From contig CAKVIE010000001.1 of NCBI GenBank assembly GCA_934754505.1, forward strand, positions 1 through 64,000: a stretch of DNA of 64,000 nt. The letters are read 5' to 3'. The notes under the pieces are model-generated. The model did not search any database. It was not told the origin of the DNA and saw only the letters and a list, made by a program, of their open reading frames with translations. Positions 1 to 9,072 of this stretch are shown one piece after another. Both the position numbers and the translations under genes were made by a program. Each line of letters opens with the position of its first letter. The first letter of the stretch is position 1. The DNA comes from an uncultured Candidatus Melainabacteria bacterium. GTDB lineage: Bacteria; Cyanobacteriota; Vampirovibrionia; Gastranaerophilales; Gastranaerophilaceae.

Positions 1-260
1 TCAAGAGTGCAACACCTCAATATGTAGCTTAATCGGTAAATTTTATCAAAAAGCCTCGTTACTTAACGGGGCTTTTTTGTTGTGAAAAATTATTTTGGAA
101 TTTAGATAGGAATTAATAATTTATTTTATAAAAGGATTTTTATGTAAATCATTTTTTAGAACAAAATTTTCAAGGAATAAAGATTTGTCATATCGGATTG
201 AGAATGGGGAATTAGAAAACGGGAGTCTGCGTATATAGTGTTTATGAGGGGGAACATTTT
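1..260. other. Intergenic stretch at window start
   Basis: No gene is supported here. The first 47 bases may be the tail of an upstream unit cut off by the window edge. A rho-independent terminator follows at about 48-79, and the rest is A/T-rich leader for the response regulator that starts at 261. No convincing -35/-10 pair was found. Confidence 0.5.
48..79 (+). terminator. Rho-independent terminator of an upstream unit
   Basis: An inverted repeat (aagcctcgtt / aacggggctt, loop actt) is followed by a run of six T. It ends whatever is transcribed into the window from the left. Confidence 0.75.
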
Positions 261-926
261 ATGAATAAACCGATAAGTTTAATGTTAGCGGAAGACCACA
301 AATTAATGAGGGTCGGCTTAAAGGCATTATTTGAAGAAGACGGAATGTTTAAAGTTATAGCAGAGGCGACAGACGGTAAGGAAGCCGTTGAGAAGGCTTT
401 GATACATAAACCTGATGTAATCCTTATGGACATAGGATTTAATGATATAAACGGCATAAAGGCATCGAAAATGATATTGGAGAAAGAGCCGTCGTTAAAG
501 ATAATAATTTTGACGTCACATACTGATGCAAAGGAAGTTTCGGCGGCTCTGTCGGTGGGGATATATGCCTTTGTTATAAAAGATATAAACACCGAGATAC
601 TAAAGATGGTAATTCGATCTGTTCATGACGGAGCGGTGTGGCTTGATCCGCACATTGTGCCTATGATTAGAAACAAGGGCGGCACAACGATTCCGATAAA
701 ACAGACGGGCAGAGCGGCTTTTCGTTCACAGCATGCCAATTTGACCGAAAGAGAATATGAAGTTTTGAAATTGGTTGTTGACGGAAAATCCAATAACGAT
801 ATTGCTAATCTGCTCAGTATCAGTGAACATACGGCCAAGGCTCATGTTTGTAATATTATCCAAAAACTTGTGGTTGATGACAGAACTCAAGCTGCTGTCA
901 AAGCCTTAAAAGAGGGTCTTGTTTAA
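261..926 (+). CDS. NarL/FixJ-type response regulator (REC + LuxR HTH)
   Basis: Two-component response regulator of 221 aa. The receiver domain (about residues 5-120) has the acidic pair E11/D12, the phospho-acceptor D57 in ILMDIG, T85 and K107. A LuxR/GerE helix-turn-helix (about 157-215) starts at LTEREYEVLKLVVDGKSN and includes ISEHTAKAHV. The start is fixed by a strong Shine-Dalgarno, gaggggga, 7-8 bases upstream. No partner kinase is adjacent. dprA begins 20 bases downstream, so the two may be co-transcribed. The target genes cannot be told from the sequence. Confidence 0.9.
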   Translation: MNKPISLMLAEDHKLMRVGLKALFEEDGMFKVIAEATDGKEAVEKALIHKPDVILMDIGFNDINGIKASKMILEKEPSLKIIILTSHTDAKEVSAALSVGIYAFVIKDINTEILKMVIRSVHDGAVWLDPHIVPMIRNKGGTTIPIKQTGRAAFRSQHANLTEREYEVLKLVVDGKSNNDIANLLSISEHTAKAHVCNIIQKLVVDDRTQAAVKALKEGLV

Positions 927-946
927 CTTGTTATAAATAAAAATTT

Positions 947-2068
947 ATGCTAATATCCGAATTAGAGAAATCGGATATGTTAAACACAAAATATTACACG
1001 GCATTTGCATCAAATGAGAGTTTTGGCAGTATTTTTGTCAAGAAGTTATATGATTACTTCGGCGACATAGAAACTGCTTGGCATGCAGAGATTTCCGATT
1101 TATATAAAATTGAGGATTTGACTGAAAATAAAATTAAGACATTTTTGAAACTCAGGTCAATCATAAATCCTGACGAGGAATTCGAAAAATTAGAAAAATC
1201 GGAAATCTCTTTTATAACTTATGATGATTTGGATTATCCGAGTTTGTTAAGGCAAATTCCCGACCCGCCCATGTGGCTTTATTATCAAGGTAATCGAGAA
1301 TTGTTTTCATCAAAATATAATCTTGCAGTTGTCGGTTCAAGAAAGTGTTCGGCAGGCGGAAAAGCTGTTTTGTCGAAAATTCTTTCGGAGTTTAAAAACA
1401 CTGATTTGTGTATTGTTTCGGGGCTTGCTCTCGGAATTGATGCGACGGCTCATAAAGCAGCTTTGGATAATAATTTGAAAACGATTGCTGTTTTGGGTTC
1501 CGGGTTGAAAAATGTTTATCCGAGTGCAAATAAAAAACTTTTTCAAGATATTCTTGAAAATGACGGGCTTGTTTTGAGCGAATATCCTTTGCTTTCAGGT
1601 CCTCAAGCATACCATTTTCCGCTTAGAAACAGAATTGTCAGCGGAATGAGTCCTTGTACTCTCGTTGCTGAAGCCGCAATGAAAAGCGGTGCTTTGATAA
1701 CGGCAAGACTTTGTCTGGAGCAAAACAGAGAACTTTTGTGTATCCCCGGAGCTATTTCAAACCCTGCAACGGCAGGTGTTTATCATCTCTTGAAACAAGG
1801 GGCGGGCATAGTTACTTGCGGCGACGATATTCTCTCTGCTATGAATTGGGAATTAACCCAAAATTCTAAACCCGAAAATCTCGAAAATACGGGCATGGGT
1901 GAGGAAGAACAAGCTATTTGTGATTTGTTAAAGCAAGATTCTTTGACGATTGATGAAATTGCTATAAAAACAGGTTTGCAAGCAGAAAATTTAATGGTAA
2001 TATTAACTCGATTAGAACTTGAAGATTATATAATTCAAGTTGAGGGTGATAGATACTCTGCGATTTAG
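947..2068 (+). CDS. dprA: DNA processing protein DprA/Smf
   Basis: 373-aa DprA, the loader of RecA onto incoming single-stranded DNA during natural transformation. The Rossmann-like core carries VVGSRKCSAGG, VSGLALGIDATAH and PLRNRIVSGMS. An N-terminal helix-hairpin-helix-like region precedes it and a DprA winged helix follows (about 310-373). The start is uncertain: no clear Shine-Dalgarno precedes the ATG at 947, and an in-frame ATG lies ten codons downstream. It sits between a response regulator and topA, a dprA-topA order common in many bacteria. Presence of DprA alone does not prove competence. Confidence 0.93.
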   Translation: MLISELEKSDMLNTKYYTAFASNESFGSIFVKKLYDYFGDIETAWHAEISDLYKIEDLTENKIKTFLKLRSIINPDEEFEKLEKSEISFITYDDLDYPSLLRQIPDPPMWLYYQGNRELFSSKYNLAVVGSRKCSAGGKAVLSKILSEFKNTDLCIVSGLALGIDATAHKAALDNNLKTIAVLGSGLKNVYPSANKKLFQDILENDGLVLSEYPLLSGPQAYHFPLRNRIVSGMSPCTLVAEAAMKSGALITARLCLEQNRELLCIPGAISNPATAGVYHLLKQGAGIVTCGDDILSAMNWELTQNSKPENLENTGMGEEEQAICDLLKQDSLTIDEIAIKTGLQAENLMVILTRLELEDYIIQVEGDRYSAI

Positions 2069-2097
2069 TCGAAAAACAATAATCATCGGGAACAACA

Positions 2098-4530
2098 ATG
2101 GTAAAATCAACTGAAAGTACAGATAAAACAACAAAAACAACAAAGACTGCGAAAAAGACTGTAGTTTCAAAAACTACAAAAACTGTAAAAGCAACAACCA
2201 AAACAACAAAAACGGCAAAGACGGCAAAGTCAACCGTGTTTGTAAAATCAAAGGTAAAAGCTGCCGAAACTGCGGTTGAGGCAGAGAAAGAAGTTAAGTC
2301 AAAAAAAAGTAAAAAATCAAAAACACTTGTTATCGTTGAGTCTCCTGCCAAAACAAAGACTATTAGAAAAATTTTGGGTGATGATTATGTGATAGAGGCA
2401 AGTTACGGACATATCAGAGATTTTCCGCCGAAAGTTTTAGGTTTTGATGTAGCAGACAATTTTAAACCGACATTTGAAGTTATTCCTGAAAAGAAGCAGG
2501 TAGTAAAAAAATTAAACGAGCTTGCACACAGCTGTGATAAAGTTTACCTTGCATCAGATCCTGACCGTGAGGGAGAAGCGATAGCATGGCATGTTCGTCA
2601 AGTTCTTGATGTACCTGATGAAAAGGTTTATAGAATAGTTTTTAACGAAATTACGCCGACGGCAATTAAAAATGCGGTTGAAAATTACAGAACTATTGAT
2701 TATCAAAAGGTTAAAGCACAACAGACAAGACAAATTTTAGACAGACTTGTAGGTTACAAAATCAGTCCTGTTTTATGGGAAAAATTAAGAAATTACAGAT
2801 TATCGGCAGGCAGAGTTCAAAGTGTTGCACTCCGAATGATTTGTGAACGTGAAAATTTGATTAATGCATTTGTGCCGGAAGAATATTGGACAATAACGGG
2901 TGATTTTGAGAAAAACGGTAAAGAGTATTCTGCCGAGCTTGTAAAATATGACGGTAAGAAGATTGAGATTAAATCAGAAGCCGAAAGTACAAGAATTACC
3001 GAAGAATTAACCAATCCGAAAGTTGAATATAATGTTTCAAAAATAACGACAAAATCAGTCACAAAGAAACCGCAGCCGCCGTTTATAACTTCAACATTGC
3101 AAAGAGAAGCCAGCAATAAACTTTCTTATGGCGTTTCAAAGACTATGCAGATAGCCCAAAAGTTATATGAAGGTGTTGATATCGGGCAAGACGGACCGAC
3201 AGGTTTGATAACCTATATGAGAACGGATTCGGTACGTATTTCTGACGATGCGAGAGATGCTGCACGAGAATTTATCATAAATAATTACGGTGAAAAATAT
3301 TATCCCGAAAAGCCGAATGTTTATACAAAAGGCAACGGTAAACAGGTTCAAGATGCTCACGAAGCAATCAGACCGACTTATTTGGATAAAACACCTGCAA
3401 GTGTTAAACAGTATTTGACGAGTGAGCAATATCGACTTTATAAGTTGATTTGGGAAAGATTTACGGCATCTCAATGTCAAAATGCACTTGTTGAAAATAC
3501 TACGGTTGAAATTGACGGAAATAAATATACATTCAGAGTCGGTGCATCAAAGTTGATTTTTGACGGCTTTATGAAGGTTTATACCGATACGGAAGACGTT
3601 GAAGAATATTCAGAAATACAGGATTTTAAACAGGGTGAAGTTCAAAAGTTGAAGAAAGTTAATCCCAAACAGCACTTTACTCAACCGCCTCCGAGATACA
3701 GTGAAGCTTCACTTGTTAAAGCACTTGAAGAATACGGAATAGGCAGACCGAGTACCTACGCTCCGATTATTTCTAAAATTCAGACAAAAGGCTACGTTGA
3801 AAAAATCGAAAAGGCTTTGAAGCCTACGATTTTAGGAAATACTGTTTCAGAGCAGCTGACGAAACATTTTGCCGAAATTGTTGATTATGCATTTACGGCA
3901 TCAATGGAAAATAAACTTGATGATATAGCAGAAGACAAACTTGTTTGGTCAGAAGTTTTGAAAGATTTTTACGAGCCTTTTATCAAGACAGTAAATTCTG
4001 CAAGAGAAAATATGGGCAAAATCGTAATAGATTCGGGAAAAACATGCCCGAAATGCGGAAAGCCTTTGATAGTTCGGACGAGCAAATGGGGAACGCAATT
4101 TTTAGGTTGTTCGGGATATCCCGAGTGCAAAACTATATTGCCAATGAACGGAGAGGCAGAGGTTGTTCAGGAGAAGCCGACAGATGAAAAATGCGAAAAG
4201 TGCGGCGGCGAGATGGTCAGCAAGGTTGGACCATACGGACCTTATTATGAATGCAAAGAATGCAAGCACAGAAAGAGCATACAAAAATCAATCGGTGTAA
4301 AATGTCCGAAATGTGGCGGAGATATTGTTGTAAAGAAATCGAAAAGAGGAAGAATTTTCTACGGCTGCAATAAATATCCGAACTGTGATTTTGTATCGTG
4401 GGACGAACCGATAGACGAAAAATGTCCCGAATGCGGTTCAATATTGGTTAAAAAAGTTACTAAAAAGGCAGAAAAACATTTGTGTTCAAACAAAGAATGT
4501 TCTTATGTAAAGGAAATAAAAAATGATTAA
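2098..4530 (+). CDS. topA: DNA topoisomerase I with Lys/Thr-rich N-terminal extension
   Basis: 810-aa type IA topoisomerase that relaxes negative supercoils. TOPRIM starts near residue 76 (TLVIVESPAKTKTIRKIL) and contains SDPDREGEAIAWH. The catalytic tyrosine is Y373 in GLITYMRTDSVRIS. Four C-terminal zinc ribbons with paired CxxC motifs occupy about 650-805. Unusually, the first ~75 residues are almost only Lys, Thr, Ala, Val and Ser in KTTKT-like runs, resembling histone H1-type tails. The stop overlaps the aroE start by 8 bases (ATGATTAA), implying translational coupling. Confidence 0.97.
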   Translation: MVKSTESTDKTTKTTKTAKKTVVSKTTKTVKATTKTTKTAKTAKSTVFVKSKVKAAETAVEAEKEVKSKKSKKSKTLVIVESPAKTKTIRKILGDDYVIEASYGHIRDFPPKVLGFDVADNFKPTFEVIPEKKQVVKKLNELAHSCDKVYLASDPDREGEAIAWHVRQVLDVPDEKVYRIVFNEITPTAIKNAVENYRTIDYQKVKAQQTRQILDRLVGYKISPVLWEKLRNYRLSAGRVQSVALRMICERENLINAFVPEEYWTITGDFEKNGKEYSAELVKYDGKKIEIKSEAESTRITEELTNPKVEYNVSKITTKSVTKKPQPPFITSTLQREASNKLSYGVSKTMQIAQKLYEGVDIGQDGPTGLITYMRTDSVRISDDARDAAREFIINNYGEKYYPEKPNVYTKGNGKQVQDAHEAIRPTYLDKTPASVKQYLTSEQYRLYKLIWERFTASQCQNALVENTTVEIDGNKYTFRVGASKLIFDGFMKVYTDTEDVEEYSEIQDFKQGEVQKLKKVNPKQHFTQPPPRYSEASLVKALEEYGIGRPSTYAPIISKIQTKGYVEKIEKALKPTILGNTVSEQLTKHFAEIVDYAFTASMENKLDDIAEDKLVWSEVLKDFYEPFIKTVNSARENMGKIVIDSGKTCPKCGKPLIVRTSKWGTQFLGCSGYPECKTILPMNGEAEVVQEKPTDEKCEKCGGEMVSKVGPYGPYYECKECKHRKSIQKSIGVKCPKCGGDIVVKKSKRGRIFYGCNKYPNCDFVSWDEPIDEKCPECGSILVKKVTKKAEKHLCSNKECSYVKEIKND

Positions 4531-5362
4531 AACAGCGTTAATCGGACACCCTTTGGGTCATTCATTGTCGGGGGTAATCCATGCGGCAGCATATAAATCG
4601 GTAGGTTTAGAGGGCAAATATGATGTCATAGATACCCCTGCGGATAAAATTGCAGAAACGATTGAAAGATTGAAAAAAGAGGGTTATGCGGGATTTAACG
4701 TAACTATTCCTCACAAGGTGGAAGTAAAGAAATATTTAACTTTGTCGGACATGCTTGTTGAGTATGCAGGCTGTACAAATTGCGTGAGAATAAAGCCGAA
4801 CGGCGAAATGTGGGGCTTTAACACCGATATTTACGGATTTACGGAGGCTATTCCTCAGGAAAAAAGAGAAGCACTTGCAGGTAAAAAGGCTTTGATTTTG
4901 GGCAATGGCGGAGCTTCGAGAGCCGTTGCGGTTGCTTTAATTATGATGAAAGTTGCCGAAATAGATTTCAGAGTAAGAGATTTTGACAAAGCGGCAGGTT
5001 TGTATGAATTAATGCAAACGAAATTCAAAAAGACGAAAACAAGCTTGATAAAGACGGTTTCTGATATTGAACAATATTCTGTAATTGTAAATACGACACC
5101 GCTCGGAACAGTAGGCGAAAATGGCGGAAAAATGCCGATAGCTGCAGCTTTGCTTGAACAGGCTAAAAAAGACACAATTATATATGATTTGGTTTATAAT
5201 CCGACCGAAACACCGTATATTAAAACTGCAAAAGATTTGGGATTATACACGGTTGGCGGTATAGATATGCTTGTTTATCAGGCGGCAAAAGCATTCAAAA
5301 TTTTTACGGGAAAAGAACCTGATTTTGACGCAATGAAGTCGGCAGCTTTAAAATTTTTGTAA
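4523..5362 (+). CDS. aroE: Shikimate dehydrogenase
   Basis: 279-aa NADP-dependent shikimate 5-dehydrogenase of the chorismate pathway. Seen: the substrate-binding region GHPLGHSLSG near the N-terminus, GFNVTIPHK with the catalytic Lys, GCTNCVR, GFNTDIYGF, the nucleotide-binding loop LGNGGASRAV, NTTPLG, and a C-terminal GGIDMLVYQAAKAF. Length is normal for AroE. It overlaps the end of topA by 8 bases, with an AAAGGA Shine-Dalgarno inside topA, so it is translated from the same mRNA. Confidence 0.96.
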   Translation: MIKTALIGHPLGHSLSGVIHAAAYKSVGLEGKYDVIDTPADKIAETIERLKKEGYAGFNVTIPHKVEVKKYLTLSDMLVEYAGCTNCVRIKPNGEMWGFNTDIYGFTEAIPQEKREALAGKKALILGNGGASRAVAVALIMMKVAEIDFRVRDFDKAAGLYELMQTKFKKTKTSLIKTVSDIEQYSVIVNTTPLGTVGENGGKMPIAAALLEQAKKDTIIYDLVYNPTETPYIKTAKDLGLYTVGGIDMLVYQAAKAFKIFTGKEPDFDAMKSAALKFL

Positions 5363-5437
5363 ATATTATTACATTTCTTAATATTTGCAAAATAACACTT
5401 ATATTTTTTTTGTTTAATCCGATAATGTCAATGTAAT

Positions 5438-5443
5438 TATAAT
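5438..5443 (+). promoter_or_regulatory. Possible -10 box upstream of the 652-aa protein gene
   Basis: A perfect TATAAT lies 18 bases before the ATG at 5462, with an AAGAAGG ribosome binding site in between. No good -35 hexamer is seen at 16-18 bp, so confidence is low. Confidence 0.35.
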
Positions 5444-5461
5444 TAAAGAAAGAAGGCATGT

Positions 5462-7420
5462 ATGGTAAACGGAATCAGCTCGGCTAACATTCAAAAGTTG
5501 TATCAAAACAAAGAATTAACCGAAGCTCAAAAGGCTGTAATTGATGAAGTCGCAGCAGATGGGAATTTAACACAGGCAGATTTAGATGCTATTAAGGCTC
5601 AAGGTCTTGATACAGATGTTATAACGGAGAAATTCCAAATTGATGATGCAAACGGAGTCGGCGAAACGACAGGTAAATATGATAAAACGGATAAAGACGG
5701 TGTAATTGCCGATTTGAAAGCTAAATATCCTGTAGAAGGCGGAGTACAAGGTGATGCTTATTCAATGGGAAACCCTGAACTTACATCTTTGAGCAAATTA
5801 ATGGACGATGGTGTCATCGGTGATTTGATTGCATCAGGTTTTTCAAAAGCTGATGTTGCCGATATTATAAACGGCTTGTTCCCGAATGCAGGTATCCGTT
5901 CACAAGGACAAGGCTATACGGCACCATACGGACACGATACGCAAGCTAAAGAAATTTATGATAACTTTACAAAATTGATGTCACAAGCATCGGCAGCAAC
6001 AACTTCGCCGGAAATTGAAGCACTTCAATCAAAAATTGATGAAAACAATACACAAATAACATCAAATAATATGTTGATTGAAGCAAACAATACACAAATT
6101 GAAAAATTGCAAGCTGAAGTTGACGAAATTAAACAAGAAATTCAAGAAGCAGTAGATGCGGCAATTAAGGAAAGTGAAGAAATTGCAGAGGAACAAAAAC
6201 AAGCTGTTTCAGATGCGGTATCAAAAAACCTTAATGAATTTGCAAATTCTGATGGAAATATGACTTATGAAGATTTCCAAAAGGCTTTGAACGGTGATTT
6301 GGACGCATTGGATCAAAGCGGTGAATCAAGACTTTCGGCAGTAGTCGGCAAAATGCTTGATGCAGAAGGCAAGATGTCACAACTTTCTGATTTGGTAGGA
6401 CGTATCGGTAACTTGCTTGCAGAAAATGATGATTTAGTTGCAGATAATGCTAAATTGACAGAATTGAATACAGGTTATGCAAAAGATTTGGCTGAAGAAC
6501 AAGCTAAATTGGCAGAAGAAGCAAGCAACTGTGAAACAGACCCTGATTGCCAAAGATGTGACCCTATCGGATTTGAAAAAGACGGTGCTCGTTACGACTT
6601 CTTTACTGATACTGACGGTGACGGAATGTTGTCGAATCAAAACGAATTTTTGGGTGCTGAAGACGGCTGGGCATCAATGCAGGCTTTAGATACAAACGGT
6701 GACGGCAAGGTTACAAGAGATGAAATGGCAGATTTGAAGATGGTTCAAACAAATGCCGACGGTACGCAGCAGGTTGTAAATGCAACTGATGTATTTGATA
6801 CTGATGATGACTTTGTTGATTTGAATTCATACAAAGATGTTAATAAAGACGTCAACAAAGATGTACATTTGTTAGGTAACTTTAACGTAAACTTTGATTC
6901 GGAAACTGCAAATGCTCAAAACATCGAAGGTTATAATACTTTAGACAGTATTGATTGGTTGAAAGACAATTACGATTTCTCAGACCTTGAAACATTGCAC
7001 AATACTGAAGCAAACGGTACAGCAGGACTTGAAGCTATTACGACAGAAAGCTTCGGACGTGACTTAGATGCAGAACTTGCCGAAATGGATAAATTGATGA
7101 CAGACGGTTGGAATGCATTGGGTGTCAACAGAGAAGACATCAAGGAAAATGTTAAGGCATTGGAAAAAGACGGAAATGATGCTGCAGCAAGAGTTCAAGA
7201 TACATTTGACAGAATTGCTAAGAAACAAGCTGAAGCTGAAGAAGCAGAAAAGGCTGAACAAGAACAGGCTGAAGCAGATGCAGTAGCACAACAAGAACAA
7301 GAAGCAGCTACCGCTAATGCAACCGAAGAAGATGCTACAATCGCAAATTGGAAAGACGGAGATGAAATTCCTGCCGGATATAAACTTGATACCAAAACGA
7401 ATAAATTGATAAAAGCATAG
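5462..7420 (+). CDS. Large acidic coiled-coil protein with EF-hand-like loops, unknown function
   Basis: 652 aa, not recognised as a named family. Regions by eye: a helical N-terminus (about 8-50); Gly-rich linkers; a long coiled coil (about 184-255) and a second (about 300-353); a small Cys cluster (C357, C363, C366); two calcium-loop-like segments, DTDGDGMLS near 383 and DTNGDGKVTRDE at 410-421; and a Glu/Ala/Gln-rich helix (about 585-625). There is no signal peptide or membrane segment. The gene stands alone, with its own Shine-Dalgarno and a strong terminator. The second calcium loop fits the canonical EF-hand pattern. Secretion by a non-Sec route or an intracellular structural role are both possible. 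Confidence 0.85.
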   Translation: MVNGISSANIQKLYQNKELTEAQKAVIDEVAADGNLTQADLDAIKAQGLDTDVITEKFQIDDANGVGETTGKYDKTDKDGVIADLKAKYPVEGGVQGDAYSMGNPELTSLSKLMDDGVIGDLIASGFSKADVADIINGLFPNAGIRSQGQGYTAPYGHDTQAKEIYDNFTKLMSQASAATTSPEIEALQSKIDENNTQITSNNMLIEANNTQIEKLQAEVDEIKQEIQEAVDAAIKESEEIAEEQKQAVSDAVSKNLNEFANSDGNMTYEDFQKALNGDLDALDQSGESRLSAVVGKMLDAEGKMSQLSDLVGRIGNLLAENDDLVADNAKLTELNTGYAKDLAEEQAKLAEEASNCETDPDCQRCDPIGFEKDGARYDFFTDTDGDGMLSNQNEFLGAEDGWASMQALDTNGDGKVTRDEMADLKMVQTNADGTQQVVNATDVFDTDDDFVDLNSYKDVNKDVNKDVHLLGNFNVNFDSETANAQNIEGYNTLDSIDWLKDNYDFSDLETLHNTEANGTAGLEAITTESFGRDLDAELAEMDKLMTDGWNALGVNREDIKENVKALEKDGNDAAARVQDTFDRIAKKQAEAEEAEKAEQEQAEADAVAQQEQEAATANATEEDATIANWKDGDEIPAGYKLDTKTNKLIKA

Positions 7421-7455
7421 AATTTACTCAAGCAGTTTTTCTTAATTATAATTAA

Positions 7456-7490
7456 TTAAAACCCCGTTTTATAAGAACGGGGTTTTTTAT
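7456..7490 (+). terminator. Rho-independent terminator
   Basis: Inverted repeat aaaccccgtt / aacggggttt with a short loop, followed by TTTTTTAT. It ends the 652-aa protein gene. Confidence 0.88.
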
Positions 7491-7546
7491 TGAATAAAAT
7501 TTAAAATGAATAATAAAAACGATATTAAAAATTAAGATTTTAATTT

Positions 7547-8182
7547 TTATTGTTCATTATTAAGAGATTGTTTGTAGTCATTAACGAGCTGCATTAATCT
7601 TCTTGCTCTAAATTCGATTTCTTCCGCATTAGCATCTTGGTACAAGTTACGACCTATTCCAACTGCTTTAGCACCTGCTTTTAAGTAATCAACAACATCA
7701 TCAATTTTGATACTTCCTGTTGCAATGACGTTCAAGAACGGCATAGGACGGAGCATATCTTCTATATACATTGCACCGCCCATTGGAGTTGTCGGGTAAA
7801 TTTTGATGAGCGGAGTTCTTGCTTTCCAAGCAGAATAGGCTTCATTAGGAGTTGTTGCACTCATAATAAGCGGAAGTTTGTTTGTTTGGCAAAGTCTAAC
7901 CAAATTCATTTGAAAAATAGGAGAAACAATTACGGAAGCACCCGCATTGATAGCTGTTTGAGCTTGTCTTTGAGTTATTATGCCGCCTGCCATAATTGTA
8001 AGATTTGCAGTTGAATTGAGGTAGTGAATAACGTCGATGATTTCAGAATTTTGAATAATGATTTCAACGGTATTGATACCTGCTTTGTTCACGGCAGTCG
8101 CAATTTCTATAACTCTTTCAGGGTCAGCTACACGAATTACCGCATGTACTTTTTCTTCTAAAATTTTTTGAACAGCGTTCAT
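7547..8182 (-). CDS. KDPG/KHG aldolase-family protein
   Basis: 211-aa class I aldolase fold (Eda family). The Schiff-base lysine is K127 in LIKIYPTTPMGG (family motif FKFFPA), and the conserved glutamate is E40 in VEII. The arginine that usually follows a few residues later and binds the substrate carboxylate/phosphate is replaced by Q44 (VEIIIQNSE), so the substrate may differ from 2-keto-3-deoxy-6-phosphogluconate. It is last in a lysA-cdaA-aldolase operon, 5 bases after cdaA, with a GGGAG Shine-Dalgarno. Entner-Doudoroff partners (edd) are not in the window. Confidence 0.8.
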   Translation of the reverse strand: MNAVQKILEEKVHAVIRVADPERVIEIATAVNKAGINTVEIIIQNSEIIDVIHYLNSTANLTIMAGGIITQRQAQTAINAGASVIVSPIFQMNLVRLCQTNKLPLIMSATTPNEAYSAWKARTPLIKIYPTTPMGGAMYIEDMLRPMPFLNVIATGSIKIDDVVDYLKAGAKAVGIGRNLYQDANAEEIEFRARRLMQLVNDYKQSLNNEQ

Positions 8183-8187
8183 AAAAG

Positions 8188-9069
8188 TTATCTCCCATTT
8201 TTACCGATATTAAACGGAAACAATTTCATTCTCATAAGAGGGTTGTTTGTTTCGTTTTCAAAACCTAAAATTTTTGTTAAATCATCTCTGAGTTTTGAGA
8301 TGTCATCATACTTTCTCAAAGTACCGTCGAGAGCAATAGAAACATCGCCTGTTTCTTCCGAAACAACAAGACAAGCACAGTCCGATGCTTCGCTCATACC
8401 TATTGCAGCTCTGTGACGAGTGCCGTACTTCCAGCTTAATTTAGGGTCTTCTGTCAGAGGAAGTAATACGCCTGCTGCAGTAATTTTGTTATTAACAATA
8501 ACCATTGCACCGTCGTGTAACGGAGTATTTGGGAAGAATATTGTTAAAATTAACTGGCAGGAAATATCAGCATTGATTTTTGTTCCGACATCAGAAAATA
8601 AAAAGTCGTTATCTTGTTTTGCAAAAACAATTAAAGCTCCGCAATGGGTTTTGCTGCAATATTTTACAGCTTCTAAAATTTCTTGAACAGACTTTATGTC
8701 ATTATCTTTTTTCTTGAAAGAGAAAAAAGTTTTGCTTAAAAACCCTGTTTGTCCCAAATATCCTAAAAATTTTCTAAGTTCAGGCTGGAATACAACAACC
8801 AAGCTGAATACGATTATTGAAATAATTGTCTTTAAGAAAAATCCTAAAATCGTAAGTCCCATAAGCACGAGCAATTCGCTTATGCCCCAGGCGATTGTTA
8901 AAACCATTAAACCTTTGACAAGTTTTTCCGAATGAGTACCTTTGATATATTGAAAATATACAAAAGAAACGAAAATCAATATGACCGAAAGTTCGATTAT
9001 ATCGACTGCATCTAAATGCAAATGGTTTGCTATTGTATTGAATAAGGCTTCAAAGGAAATTTTGTTCAT
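8188..9069 (-). CDS. cdaA: Diadenylate cyclase CdaA
   Basis: 293-aa membrane-bound c-di-AMP synthase, joining two ATP into cyclic di-AMP. Three hydrophobic segments occupy the first ~100 residues, followed by a DisA_N (DAC) domain with the signature pair DGAMVIVNN and YGTRHRAAIGMSE. The gene lies between lysA and an aldolase-like gene, 3 bases from lysA, and is therefore co-transcribed. In other bacteria cdaA usually neighbours cdaR and glmM, which are absent here. A possible hydrolysing partner is the DHH/DHHA1 protein at 51785-54268. Confidence 0.94.
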   Translation of the reverse strand: MNKISFEALFNTIANHLHLDAVDIIELSVILIFVSFVYFQYIKGTHSEKLVKGLMVLTIAWGISELLVLMGLTILGFFLKTIISIIVFSLVVVFQPELRKFLGYLGQTGFLSKTFFSFKKKDNDIKSVQEILEAVKYCSKTHCGALIVFAKQDNDFLFSDVGTKINADISCQLILTIFFPNTPLHDGAMVIVNNKITAAGVLLPLTEDPKLSWKYGTRHRAAIGMSEASDCACLVVSEETGDVSIALDGTLRKYDDISKLRDDLTKILGFENETNNPLMRMKLFPFNIGKNGR

Positions 9070-9072
9070 CGG

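Noticed and set aside
7195..7431. Minus-strand ORF antisense to the 3' end of the 652-aa protein gene
   Set aside because: A Cys/Ala/Ser-rich shadow of GCA/GAA-rich coding sequence; no start signal.
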